From Akanthomyces muscarius (Eukaryota > Ascomycota > Sordariomycetes > Hypocreales > Cordycipitaceae), in NCBI RefSeq assembly GCF_028009165.1, contig NW_026611618.1, forward strand, positions 434,001 through 498,000: a DNA stretch of 64,000 nucleotides. Reading direction: 5' to 3'. This document shows, piece by piece, positions 13,301-24,735 of the stretch. The notes beneath the pieces were generated by a model. The model made no database searches. It saw nothing but the letters and a program-made list of their open reading frames with translations, and was not told where the DNA came from. The position numbers and the translations under genes were made by a program. Every line of letters starts with the position of its first letter. The first letter of the stretch is position 1.

Positions 13301-14810
13301 TGGTCTCGATGTGCACATTTCTTCAACCCGAAGATTATGAATCTTGTCCCGCATAATAGGCCCTAAGCCCATCATTTTGATCTCTGGAAGCTGACGAAGA
13401 ACTTGCGATGTCTTGGAAATCCTGACCTCAATGCTCTTGTTCCATGCGGCCATAAGAGGTCCTGTTACCAAGCCTAACAGGAAGGAGAAAAGAGAAGAGC
13501 CCATAACAGGTAACAGAACGAAGAAGCATGACTGTTCGATGAACCTCGAGAGCAAATATACTCCAAAGCCGAGTTCAATGAATGTCATGGGAATATCGAC
13601 ACAGCTCGCAAGGCCCATAGCAATAGACTCAATATCCGAGCTTGTGTGCGTCAACACTGAAGGGTTCTTGGCATCCTTTTCGTTCAGATTATGGGTTTTA
13701 TCCATCATCTCAGCAACAAGACCGCCACGAACTTGGGTAACGAATCCATTAGCGAAATGTCTTGACGCAGATGTTGTCATAGCTTGCACCATAAAGATAA
13801 GAAACGTCGCGGCAATTGTGCCAACCCTCATCGCGGTTGTTATTTGGTCGCCTTCTTCGTTGCCATCCGCCTCAGCTGAGTCAATCACGAGCCTTAGAAG
13901 AAAAGGTTGTGCGTAGCATGCACCGATATTGGCAAAACGTGGGATTGTCATCAGGAAGAGCTCCCATTTCCAAGTCCAAATACAAGCGCAAACCAGACTA
14001 CATCGAGACTTGGAGGCTTTAGTTCGGTCAAAAGCCTTCTTCAAGCGCAGATGCAAGGCCTTGGAGGAGAATTGAATACCAAGCTTGCCCATGTCCTGAA
14101 GGGCCAAGTTCTGCCGGAAGCCGGTCATGAGCATTGGGTGTAAGTAGATAAAGAACGCCCGTTGAAAATAGCCACTTGTAGCCTCAGGTCCAGAACCTGC
14201 ACGCACGTCATCGTCGAGTAGCAGCGGCTTTTTGGATACCTCCTCGAGAACAATAAGACAAGCGCGAAGAGAAGCAGTGGTGGCGGCAAGCGCGCCAAGA
14301 GTCTCCATTCCAGAACGAAGAAAATACGAACGGCTTTTTACTGCATCGGCGCAAACCGTGAAGAAGAGATAAAGGGCCAAGAAAGCGGATGAGCGAATTG
14401 CATGCTTGTGTTCCATATGTATCATCATGCAGAGAGCGACGGCAGCAACAAGTTCGAGCGACGATGCAGCGTATGTAATCTCGGTTCGACAATGGGGCAA
14501 CTGAGCGTGCACGGCAAGACTGTTAGCCTGGCACCCAGCGAGGATGCTTGACACCACCTGGGATTGGGAAGTGATGGTTAGAAGCCGCACATATTGCGTT
14601 GGTTGAGCAACTCACAACTTTGGCCCACAACAGAGGACTTGAACGGACGTAGACGGGCTCATGTTGGTGATGAGTGATGAAGATGAGGGAAACAAGGATG
14701 GCAAAGCATGAAGGGATAAGTTGAAAAATGGTCTCTTCGAACAAAAGACTGAAGTCGAAGATCTTTAGGACAGGGTCCCAGAAGTGGCCGTCCGCTGCAA
14801 GCCTGGGCAT
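10382..14810 (-). CDS. ABC transporter, ABCC (MRP/YCF1-like) full transporter
   Basis: Two exons, 14616-14810 and 10382-14557 (58-nt intron with GTGAGT donor), give 1456 residues, the normal size of a fungal ABCC pump. Order: short N-terminal hydrophobic region, TMD1, NBD1, TMD2, NBD2. NBD1 has Walker A GNTGCGKST (about 12800-12835) and the canonical signature LSGGQRQR (about 12530-12555). NBD2 has Walker A GRTGSGKSS (about 11003-11030), an altered signature YSKGEIQLLS and an intact Walker B with catalytic Glu (LVLVDEATSNLD). NBD1 Walker B reads TIIDGCFGSLD, with Gly where a Glu/Asp is usual, so one composite ATPase site is degenerate, as is usual in ABCC proteins. Likely an exporter of conjugates or secondary metabolites at vacuole or plasma membrane. 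No biosynthetic genes lie beside it, so the substrate is unknown. Confidence 0.93.
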
Positions 14811-17113
14811 CTTGACTGTCTTTAGGCTACGAATGCCTGCGACGCGAGAGAAAATCGGTGCAATGACAGAACGATGAGCCGCACAAGTGCAGGAACGGGA
14901 AGAGGAACGAGAAGACGTAAAACGTGGAGCTTCGGGGGAGCCAACATTTGTAAGAGTGAGCCTAGCCGTCGTCGGGGGCAGTCACATTAACAGGAAATCT
15001 GCGGAACGGTGGTTGCCAACCAACTAAGCCCGTCTCCGCCTTGCCAGCAATCGCCAGCAATCGCGGAGCACAACTAGCTGATTTCCGGCCCACCACACAC
15101 ACCCAGACGGGTTACATCAAACATCAATTGCATGTAGGTTGCGACGCACTGTGACTACTGCGGGGAAGAAGGCTCTGGCCCCTGCAAGTGACGGCGTCCA
15201 GGCGAAGCTGGGGCAAGCAATGCTGCTACGTCGTTGCAAAAGAACAGAGCGCATCTATCAATTCCATTCACATCAGGGCTTCCCTACATTAAGCAACATA
15301 GACGTACCTGCCACCGTGTTCCAAGCTGAGGCAGATGGCTCGCGACCCGTCGCCGTCGCCGCGTTGGATAACAACGGGCTGAGGGTTCCTGGGGCGGCCG
15401 CGATCTCATGGAGAGCCGCCGCCGGGCAGCGGCTCCTTCCCTGCCGGGCCTAGTGCAGATGCATTCGTGGGCCTCGGGCAAAAGTACCTCGTTAAAGAAA
15501 GGTCATTGGGGAGGGGGCGGTCGCCGCTACGCGCCCTTCCTGTAGGTGCATGCACTACCAGTCAGAAGGCCAATGAAACAGTTCGAGGGTCTCCAACAAG
15601 GACAAACTAGCGGTCTCGCGCTGCATTATTCAAGAGTCCGAGTGAGCCCTCTTCCCCGCACCTGTACCACGGCTGGCTTCCCCGGTAGCAAAACTATATA
15701 CTAGCAACCTGCAACGCATCACGAGCCATACAATAACCTATTTTCACAGTTGCGCTCTTCGTCGGCTTTTAAGCAGCTACACCTTTGCCGCGCCGCTTTC
15801 TATAGTCCGCCTGCCTACCTGCTAGCTCTACGTCTGCCAGTGTCGTTCTTCCGACTAATTTGACTCCATCGTTGTAGCAAAGCTTGCACCATTAAATAGC
15901 GGGAATCCCATGGCGTTCTACACTGGCAGTGCAACTGACGGCTCAGATGCCAGTAGTGTCTTAGGAACGGAAGTTAGAGCATGCTCATGAGCGGCGAATA
16001 GGCGGTTCGTAGGTGCTTATTTTGCCTGTGGCCACACTTAGCACGTTATTCGGGGCCGATGGCGGCTTTCTCCTTGTCCACTTATTCGTTTAGTCCCCAA
16101 CTCGTTATTAGCTCCAAACACACCTAACGCAAGACAAGCTATGCCGCGATATCAACAGACAAATGCCTAGAGCCTCTCTCGGCTTCTTATCAGGCAGCTT
16201 CCGCACAAACTCGTTGGCGGGACCGAAGCCCGCTTGGCATCAAAGTCGCGCGAGTCGAACATTGACATGCCGTGGTTCGGCGTGCTGGCGCATTTCCCAG
16301 CCCTCAAGTAGAAAAGAGTCGCAATGTGAACAGTAGTAAGAACTAGACAAAGGCAATATAAGATGGGCTTTTCTTAATTGCTAGTTGGGCATACCCCTTA
16401 AGCTGAAGCTCGCAGTACGTACGCCCCGTTTCCTAAGGTCGGCAAGGCACTACTAGTTTATACAAATAGTGTCTTTCCCTTCTCGGTAGATGTGGCATAG
16501 ATGGTCAATCTAAGTCTATTTGGAGTGAAAACTCCGAGGTACACTCGTCTAATCTAGATGAAGTTATTTCTCTATAAGTTGCCAAGATGTTAGCCCACAG
16601 TGCCGCTTGATTGTGTTAGTACTGCTACCCTGCAGCATTTTCCACAGAACCCAAGTACCTTGTTCATCGAGGTTACAGTATTTAATAACATTAGAAGTGT
16701 GCCAAACTGAGACTTAAGCCTCTGCACATCCAGATGGATGCTTTCAATCAAGCAAGGTCGTATGGATCCTATGTCCACGCAAAGGTAGGCACCCGGGGTT
16801 GCCGACGCGTGATTCGCCCCAACAAGGACACCGGGTCGAGATTGCACACCATGCACTCAATACGGCCCAGACACGGCGCCACCCAAAGTGACAGAGTCTT
16901 GATGAGCCTCTGCGCATCATATCGTAAATCTTTCAGGGCCTGTGTGACAAGAATAAAACCTTTATCTCACCGTGGCTTATTCCTTCAAAACAACACACTG
17001 AGATCTCGTCGCGACTAAATGAAACTTGCACAACTTGGGAAATACGTCATTTATTTACACACTGATCGTTTTTAGATTTAGATGAAATATCAACAAAAGA
17101 GAAGAGGATTGCT
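14811..17113. other. 2.3 kb intergenic region
   Basis: Upstream region of the ABC transporter gene and 3' flank of the SGNH hydrolase gene. The largest open frame (15139-15453, +) has no recognisable domain and a composition like noise. No tRNA, transposase or repeat structure was found by eye. Confidence 0.5.
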
Positions 17114-19185
17114 TTAATCGTTTCCTTTGCAGCCGTCGGTGTGACCACCTGATGCTCGTTGCACCTTGTCATTCTTCATGCATCTCGCACGAACCCAAAT
17201 CGGCGTGTGGAAGGTCGCCTTCCACTCCATGCCGTTGTCTGATGGCGAATCGTAGTAGTCAAACTTCCACTTGGTGATGCCGCTGCCCATGCAGCCACGC
17301 AGCGACTTGAGCAAGGTGTCCTGACCATAGTCCCAGGTAGCCCAACCGGCGCCCTCGACGGTGTAGGTGCCAAAGAACACCTTGTACCAGCCTTCGCAGG
17401 TGCCGTCCGTCTTTTGGACAGGGGGCCAGGGCCGGTTGTCGCGCTTGGGGGCGACTTCGTAGGTGTACTCGCCACGAACCCATTTGCCGCCAAACTTCCA
17501 GTCCATGGGGTTCTTGTCGTCGTTGCCGTCGCAGCCGTTGATGATGCGACTCATGCTGTCGATGCACTCGTCCTTGTTGAAGTCTTTGGCCTTTCCGAGC
17601 GACACGGTCATGTCGTGCTCGTCGGGGGTACCCTCGTGGTACTTCTTCGTAAAGTGCCACCCTTGCTCGTTTTCTGGGGCCTTGACGCTGTCGCAGAAAT
17701 CTTTATAGTTTTCATTCATGCGATCGACACCGGCGTACGCTTTGCGGCCCTGCTTTTGGTAGCAGTTGAAGTTGTCCGTCTTTTGGCATGCCGGCGCCGA
17801 GACTCCCAGAACCTCGGCGCGGATGTCCATGGCCGTGGACATGGCAAACGATGCAATGGACTTGTGGCCGAGCTCGTTTGGATGAAACAGCTTGCCAAAA
17901 GTGTCGGGAAGACCCAGGCCGAGGGTGACGTCGAAATTGCCATCGCCGGGGCAGCTTGGTGGAGCTGGTGCACGGGGGTCGAGCTTGTGCAGGACCTCGG
18001 CACGCTTGTTGGAGGATTTGTAAAGGAGCGAGTCGTAGATGTTGTCCTTGTTCAGACTGGCGACAAAAGCTTGGAATTCTTCTTCTTCTTTCTCCAGAGC
18101 GGCAGGGTCGCGCTTCCTCAACTCGTCATGGATCAGCGGTGCGACGTAGGTGTCCTGCTTGAAGAACTGCAAATCTTTTTGCTTGTCGTCAGGATAGTGA
18201 CCAGACGAGGATGGATCGCAGAATTGGCCCTTGACGCCCTTTTGCGGCCAGAGATCCCAGTCGGCCATGTCGATCTTGTAGTTGAGGTCCTTTTTGCGGA
18301 ATTCTTCAACGACATCTCGGATGGCATCGTTGATACCCATCACAAGCTCGTTGAACTTGGTACGGCGATCCTTGTTAAGCGTGAGACCCTTGCTGAACCA
18401 TCGTCCGGCGAGAAGCCAGTTTTGGTCCTTTTCGCACGCGTCATTCTCCGTGTTGAAGAATTGGGCGTATCCGTTGTAGACTACAACGCTCTTCTTGTTC
18501 ATCTTGTCGTTGAGAGCAGTCAGCAATTGCCGGATGTTGGGCTTGAGAATGGTATCAATGTTCTTTTTGGCGACATCGATGATGTTTTGGCACTTTGACT
18601 CGCCATTAAAAGGCAAGAAAATACACGTCTTCAGTAGCGAGGCCTGAGACAAGAATGACACGTTAGTAAACACAACACTTGCAAAATGAAAAGGACCAAT
18701 TGACTGGGGGCAAAGCTAGGATGAGAACTTACAAGACACAAGTCGTTTCCTCCAGCGGTCATCATGACGAGGTCCAGCGTGCCGTCTAGCTTCTGAATCT
18801 GCTCGTAGATCTGCTCTGATCTGTCGCCAGAACAGGCGGGGAATTGGAAATCCTCGACGGCAGCGCCAAGGGCTCCGTTGACCAAGTACGGATAGGACAG
18901 ATCGTAGCGAGAGCAGTACCAGTCGTCTCTTTTGTGGAAAATATCACCAAGCTGACGGCCAGATCCTATGCCAGCAGTGTAACTGTCTCCGACAGCAGCC
19001 CATCTCCTGGCCCAGCGAAAATCGGCTGGGTCAGCATCTCGAGTTTCCAGCAGAGAGCGTGGTACCGAGTTGACTTCGACGGCTTGTGCGACGGTGTCGT
19101 TGATATCAACTTGGGCAACGTAAAGGCTGCGGCCTAGGGCCAGCTGGGCAATGGCCAGAAGAGAGAGGAATGTCGTCCCCGACAT
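17114..19185 (-). CDS. Secreted SGNH (GDSL-type) hydrolase with Cys-rich C-terminal extension
   Basis: Two exons, 18733-19185 and 17114-18643 (89-nt intron, phase 0), encode 660 residues. Signal peptide MSGTTFLSLLAIAQLALG; an upstream in-frame ATG at 19233 would spoil it. The SGNH fold is marked by block I GDSYTAGIGSG (about residue 65), block III GGNDLCL just before the intron and block V FHPNELGHKSIASF (Asp/Glu replaced by Glu, catalytic His kept). These enzymes are secreted esterases or lipases; substrate unknown. After about residue 430 comes a separate domain rich in Cys and Trp (FCDSV ... DECIDSMSRIINGCDGND ... WKFGGKW), resembling extensions seen on other secreted fungal hydrolases. 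The long middle insert (NFNGESKCQ to about residue 330) is unusual for a minimal SGNH enzyme. It flanks the chitinase cluster and is transcribed away from it. Confidence 0.85.
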
Positions 19186-19733
19186 GCTTTTCGTAGTGTG
19201 CAAAAAGTCGATGCCAAAGACTGCAACTGTCAAGTGAGAATGGTGTTGTTGGAGTAAGGGAGAGACTTTGATGGCTTTAGCAATATTTGTCGAATGCTTT
19301 CACGGCAAAATGTTCCACAGCAGTGCCGAATCTCCAAGTGGCCCCCAAGCCAGGGCGGATAATTGTAGATTGCTGATGGTAAATAAAAAATAAGATAAAA
19401 TTAATTGCAAGAAACAAGATGCGTTACTTTCATCTCGAGTCAGATTTTAGTGTAGGTCCGACTTGGAAAGCGTGCCAAGGAGCAGTCACGGGCTCTCGTT
19501 ATCTTGATGGTAGGATTCTCAGCAATCTCGCCTGCACCCTAAAAAGGTAAAGAGGCTTACAGGGCTAAACTGAGCGATGAGCCGAACAGACCCTGTCAGC
19601 CAAATTTGGTGAACTAGCGCAGGCACTGCCGCGCGCGATTGCGTGAGTCAGGGGAATTCGCGTGAGAAGGCAACTTGTCGGGAATGTCTAAAACGGTATA
19701 AGGCCGGGAGTTGGGCACCTTAAATCGCCACTC

Positions 19734-19866
19734 ATTGAGCCTAATTATCGAGTTTCGGCCCGTTGTCATAGTCGTAAGCGCTAAAGAAGGGCAATTTGCC
19801 CCCTGCTACCAAGGCAAGTTCTGCATTTGCGCTGCTCGAGTACTGCCGCTCCAGCCCTAAAAAAAT
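19734..19866 (+). repeat. Inverted-repeat arm A (partner at 24211-24349)
   Basis: This stretch reappears in reverse complement at 24211-24349. The best block, 51 nt from 19734 (starting attgagcctaattat, including gagtttcggcccgttgtc), differs at only three positions by eye. Similarity continues more weakly through caatttgcccc, agttctgcat, tgccgctc and an A-run plus TC. It lies about 400-540 nt upstream of the chitinase start codon. Confidence 0.85.
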
Positions 19867-20130
19867 CGACCAGCAGCCCAGTGAAACTTAGCGAGAAGCC
19901 TAGCGGAATCCTAGCGGGACTTAAGTGGGTTGGGGAAGGTACCTGGATTGATGTATAGGTACATGCATGACTTTGTCATGGTTAATGACAAAAAAGCATT
20001 GGAAAACATGGAGATTATGGAAATGACTGAGACGAAGGATTCCTCCATCAGGACTCTCCCCTTTGTTCAAGTTATTTTTCCTCTTTTCTCTTGTTTATTC
20101 TGGTCGGCAGCAATCACTGACATCTTTTGT

Positions 20131-20142
20131 TCCGTGTAAGCC
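20131..20142 (+). promoter_or_regulatory. Shared 12-mer TCCGTGTAAGCC in chitinase promoter
   Basis: An exact 12-nt word that also occurs at 24591-24602 before the LysM gene. Here it ends 128 nt before the chitinase ATG. It may be a transcription-factor site, or lie in the 5' UTR; no known factor is assigned. Confidence 0.5.
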
Positions 20143-20270
20143 AAAGACTCCCCATTCGCATTGACCGCTTACACCATATTGCAACCGCGAACCCCAAGGT
20201 AGTCGGTCATCTGCCTCTTCCATCTACACAAATTCGGTCATCTACCATTTTCTTGGATCCGGGTAACAAG

Positions 20271-22166
20271 ATGAGAATATTTCGGACTGCACTGCTTGCC
20301 CTGCTGGCTACTGAAGCTGTCGCCGAGAGCAGCTTCATAGACCAAGCCATTGCCAGCGGCCAGCTGAAGCCTCCCAAGGATACGACTCGCAAGAGTAACG
20401 GCAGCTATGCTCTGGCTGCGGCTTCTGCTAGCGGAGACAGCCCCGACTATCATTGCGCGAAAGACAAGCCTTGTGCCATTGGCTGCTGCGGTCCTCTGTA
20501 AGTTGACATGGGTATTATTGCCAGTCAAGTCAATTCCTAACACGTACCTTAGAGATGAGGAGGGCAAAGGAATCTGCGGTATGGGTCCCAAGTTCTGTGG
20601 CGACGGCTGCACTTCAGACTGTGGTCGGAAAAGCGACTGCGACGCAGGCTGGGGCATGCAATGGTCCAAAGCAGGACCCTGCCCTCTGAACGTGTGCTGC
20701 TCCGAGTTCGGTTTCTGCGGTACAACTCAAGATTTCTGCCGTGGCAAGACAGTCACTTCGCCGTCTTGCAGTGCTTCAGCTGGAAGTGCCAACAAGAGAA
20801 TCATTGGATACTATGAAGGATGGAACTATCAACGATCCTGCGACAGTGAGTTGCTTCCACCATGAGAAACACCTTTACTAATGGTTCCAGCGATGAAACC
20901 TAGCGAGATCCCCCTTGGATACTATACTCATATCAACTATGCCTTTGCACTCATCCACCCAACCCAGTTCACCATTGATGCCATGGATGACAAGACCGGG
21001 TCTCTCTACCGTGAAGTCACCGGACTCAAGAGCCGAGATCCTGGCCTCAAAGTCTGGATCGCTATTGGCGGTTGGGCCTTCAACGACCCTGGCCCAACCC
21101 AGTCGACCTTTTCTCTTGTTGCTAAAGCACCTGCTGCCCAAGAACTCTTTTTCAACTCGCTCATTACGTTCCTGATCAACAACAACTTTGATGGCGTCGA
21201 CATTGACTGGGAGTACCCTGCTGCAGATGACCGCGGCGGCAAGCCAGAGGATTTCAAGAACTTGGTCGCTTTCATGGCCAAGCTCCGTTCCCGTCTCAAC
21301 GCGAGCGGCAAAGACTTTGGTCTCTCCATTACCCTCCCTTCGTCATACTGGTACATGCAGCATTTCGACATCGTTGCTTTGGAACCACATGTTGACTGGT
21401 TCAACATGATGACCTATGACATTCGTAAGCTCTTACATTACTGTATACAATGCCTTTCAAAGCTAACACGACGTACAGACGGTACATGGGATGGAGACAT
21501 TCCCTCGTTGGGTCCTCGCGTCCAGGCCCATACAAACTTGACCGAGATTGAACTCGCCATGGAGCTACTTTGGAGAAACAACATCAACCCCGAACGAGTG
21601 ACCATGGGCCTTGGATTCTACGGTCGCAGTAAGTTTCCCCCATTTTTTGAATCATAGTTCATTTCGGCATACTGATCGATTGGCGTTTTAGGCTTCACCT
21701 TGAAGGATCCCAGCTGCACGGCTCCAGGCTGCCCATTCTCCGGACCTGGTAAGCCTGGTGAGTGCACAGGTACCGGTGGTATTTTGTCCGCCGGCGAGAT
21801 CAACCGAGCCATAAAGAATGGTGGCAAAATGACCCTTGATGAGCCATCAGCTGCCCAAATTGTCACGTTCGGCGGAGATCAATGGGTATCATTCGATGAC
21901 AGTAAATCACTCGGCATGAAACAGAAATGGGCAAATGAACACTGCATTGGCGGGTAAGTCTGAGAAACCACCAGACCTAAATAAAATTATTTGCAGATGT
22001 GCTAACAACTGTATCTAGACTCATGGTCTGGGCCATCGACTTGGACGATGGTTCTTTATTGGACGCCCTGTTTGGTAACACTGGCCACAAAAAGCGCAAA
22101 ACTAGAGACCCCAAAGACAATGACTACAATGTCAACTGCTTTGCAGGTGGCATAAACGGAGGTTGA
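20271..22166 (+). CDS. Secreted GH18 chitinase with Cys-rich chitin-binding module (subgroup-C type, no LysM)
   Basis: Six exons: 20271-20497, 20553-20845, 20891-21424, 21479-21628, 21692-21953, 22019-22166; all phases agree, giving 537 residues. Signal peptide about 1-19 (MRIFRTALLALLATEAVA). Residues about 63-155 are cysteine-rich, with a type-1 chitin-binding core (CPLNVCCSEFGFCGTTQDFC) preceded by the PCAIGCCGPL / CGMGPKFCGDGC segment typical of fungal subgroup-C ('killer-toxin-like') chitinases. The GH18 barrel follows, with WIAIGGWAF and the catalytic motif DGVDIDWEYP, proton donor Glu281. It cleaves chitin outside the cell. Subgroup-C enzymes usually carry LysM domains and often a long C-terminal extension; this protein has neither and ends soon after the barrel (CFAGGINGG). 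A separate five-LysM protein lies downstream on the same strand. Confidence 0.95.
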
Positions 22167-22583
22167 TAAAGATCTATCACTAGTTTATTGATTGAATATA
22201 ATACGTTGTCATATATCATTGCGATACATTCGGTTATGTGACTTTGATATGTGCAAGCGTTTTCTGACATGTCTTGACTAGTACGTGGACCAAGAGAAAG
22301 CAGCTTTAACTTTATTGGAACACGGAGCAAAACTTACTAGCTAGTCAGTTGGTCAATTTTCATGGTAGGGGTGAGTCTTTATCCATTCATCTAATTCTAC
22401 ACTTTAATTCTACACTTTACACAGTGCACGCATATCTCATGTTGGCTTGTGAGATGAGGATAAGGATTGCTATAGCACGAGACACTAGCCTAGCTACAAG
22501 TACTAAATAAACACAAGAGATGAACATCGGATAAGGGAATGTTTGGGGCGAATAGTTATGTACTTTCAGCTGCTTTATCCAAT
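22167..22583. other. Shared 3' intergenic region of convergent chitinase and metallopeptidase genes
   Basis: No gene. AT-rich, with a near-tandem word aattctacactttaattctacacttta around 22390-22425; likely holds both polyadenylation signals. Confidence 0.5.
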
Positions 22584-23768
22584 CTAACAGCCCTTCTCTC
22601 CCCTGCTCTGCTTGTAAAGCGACTGGAACGAGTTGAACTGAGAGTTGCCGGCCTGGTTGAGAAAAGGTCCCAGATTCTGCATCGGCGTGGTGTAAACCAG
22701 ATTAATACCAGTAACATCCTGCGGGGTTGGATAGTGATTCTGAACAATAATGGCACCGCCGGGTGCAGTAATGACGGGCAGGCCGTTGCTGGAGGAAGTG
22801 TGACTGGGGTAAATCTGTCATTCGTGCCGCGTTCGTTAGTCCTTCAATTTTGGCGCTTGAGTCACTAGACTGGGATACATATCAGTACGCACCATGATGG
22901 AAGTCCAATCGACATCGGCAAAGTTGTGTCCAGGAGGTGCAAACACAATGCTAGGCGTCCAAGGCAAGAATGCGTCCGCGGCAAAGTGGTACTGACCCGC
23001 GGTGGCGACGCTTTTGCAAATGTCTTTGCCGCCCTCTGGTCCGAGATCAGCTTGAGCGGCAGCCAGAGCAGTGTCGTATCCAACCAGGTTCTCGCAGTGA
23101 AAGTTGTCATTGCCGAAGACGGTACCAAAATTGGCGTCTACGAAGCCGTCCTCGATGCGCCAAAAGTTGGGGTTTTGGTGTTCATGAAAGAGACCCCAGG
23201 CGTGGCCGATTTCGTGCGCAAACGTGCCGATCTTGTTATCATAACCGCCCCAGTCGGTGTCGTCCAATATCATGACCGGCCCTTCGCTGCCCGTGGAAGA
23301 GTCGGCGGGAATGTAGCCGGTCGTGGTGGTGTGTCCGGCGCCGTCGCGGCCGCGTTTGACCAAGAGAAGCGTCGACCGGTGCGACTGGCATTCGTTATCA
23401 TCGACCTCTGTCCACTTGTAGACGGACTGGTCGAGTCCGACCCACCACCAACGGTCAATGGCATCTTTAAGATTGTAGAAGAGTGCCTGCTTATCCTCGG
23501 GGGTCGCGAAGCAGTACCTGACCTCGTGGTTGGGCCACGGCTGCATGAGATCAAGCGTTCGAATGAGGTAGCGCTTATCAATGGAGCGAGCATCAATTGG
23601 CGACGGGTCAGTTAGCTCGTCGATAGTTCTGCGCATGAGCGTATGGTTCGATCCAATGTCTGCGAGATGGTCATATCTGGTGATTCTCGGCTGCCACAGC
23701 TGGCTCGCCGCCTGAGCTGCATCGGCCACGACTAGCAGCAAAGACACGCAGCGTGCTGGTGTCAACAT
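22584..23768 (-). CDS. Secreted astacin-like zinc metallopeptidase (M12A)
   Basis: Two exons, 22893-23768 and 22584-22814 (78-nt intron with GTGCGT donor), give 368 residues. Signal peptide MLTPARCVSLLLVVADAAQA, then a propeptide-like stretch to about residue 66 ending in DKR, a plausible processing site. The zinc motif HEIGHAWGLFHEH spans 185-197, with ligands His185, His189 and His195 and catalytic Glu186, the extended HExxHxxGxxHE signature of astacins. Downstream SIMIYPSH fits the Met-turn region (SIMHY in classical astacins). The enzyme should cut extracellular proteins. It lies convergent to the chitinase, with 417 nt between their stop codons, inside the region bounded by the two inverted-repeat arms. 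Confidence 0.9.
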
Positions 23769-24095
23769 GATTGGGGTGACAACGCTCTCAGTGATGAGTG
23801 CAAAGAAGATGAACCGCCAGTATCGTCACTGCTTGGTCGAAAAGTGAGAGTGAGAGATCGAGGTGAACAATATGGGAAGCATGTAGGACAGAGTAGGGCC
23901 TTGCACATCTGTGCATGCACTACAGTGAGAAATCAGCTCGCCTACAGCACTTTGGCTTGGTCACTGCCATTCAATTGTTTCTTTAGTCTGCTCGACTACG
24001 TACTAAGCTAAACTCTTTTGTGTACAATGCGTTCTTGTACCGGTACTTGAGGTTTGAAGTAGTGCTCCGTACTGTGTTTATAGATTGCAGGGATC

Positions 24096-24220
24096 ATAAG
24101 CCCCAACAAGCCAATCAATCTGTCCGGCATGTTCCTGATCGGGCATCTGATTTTTTTATAAGCCCTAGCAAGCCAATTAATTTACCCGGCATGTTCCAAA
24201 TCGGGCATCTGATTTTTTTT
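24096..24220 (+). repeat. Two-copy tandem direct repeat, about 62 nt per unit
   Basis: Units at 24096-24157 and 24158-24220 share ataagccc, aacaagccaat or its variant, ccggcatgttcc, and tcgggcatctgatttttt. Most differences are C/T or G/A transitions (caatcaatct versus caattaattt). It directly abuts inverted-repeat arm B, in the upstream region of the LysM gene. Confidence 0.85.
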
Positions 24221-24349
24221 CAAGGTCAGAGCGGCAATAGCGGATATGCAGAACTCGACGGATAGAAGGGGGCAAAGGGGCAAATTGCAATCCTTTAACT
24301 AGCGCTTACGAGTATGACAACGGGCCGAAACTCAATAATTAGGCTCAAT
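24211..24349 (-). repeat. Inverted-repeat arm B (partner at 19734-19866)
   Basis: Reverse complement of arm A; core gcgcttacgagtatgacaac...gggccgaaactcaat.aattaggctcaat. It lies about 390-525 nt upstream of the LysM gene ATG, a position similar to arm A before the chitinase. The arms are about 4.5 kb apart and enclose the chitinase and metallopeptidase genes. Confidence 0.85.
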
Positions 24350-24590
24350 AAGCTTGAGAAACCGGCAATTCAAAATTGTGAGAAGAATTTAGACTTAATA
24401 TTGGAGACCTGCGGGGTTACACTGCAATACTGGTAGTTGGCCGCGCAAAAGTTGGCACACGTTTGTAAAAGTGTTCGCGGTTCTCCCTACGGAGCCTACC
24501 AAGCCCACTTTAGATGCATATTTACCGCTGATAAGTGCCGAACTTGGAGGCTTGGAAGGCTCTATTAGTCTCTATTTTTGGTCTCTGGAA

Positions 24591-24602
24591 TCCGTGTAAG
24601 CC
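24591..24602 (+). promoter_or_regulatory. Shared 12-mer TCCGTGTAAGCC in LysM gene promoter
   Basis: Identical to the word at 20131-20142. Its first base is 145 nt before the LysM ATG; the chitinase copy is 140 nt before its ATG. The match in sequence, strand and spacing suggests a common regulatory site or conserved 5' UTR element. Confidence 0.5.
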
Positions 24603-24735
24603 GGCAAAGAGAGGTCTTGCCTGGTTCGTTTCCATTTTGTCTTGGCCAACTACTCTGTATCACATCTTCAATTGCCACCGCAGCTTCAATCCTCACGACA
24701 TACCAAACAGTAAATCAACAGATTGAAGCATCACA

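Noticed and set aside
15139..15453. 104-codon open frame, + strand
   Set aside because: No homologous motif and no neighbouring promoter or splice context.
17414..18598. 394-codon open frame on the + strand across the SGNH hydrolase gene
   Set aside because: Exact antisense of the SGNH coding exon; its long length follows from codon bias, and the protein is Val/Leu-biased without domains.
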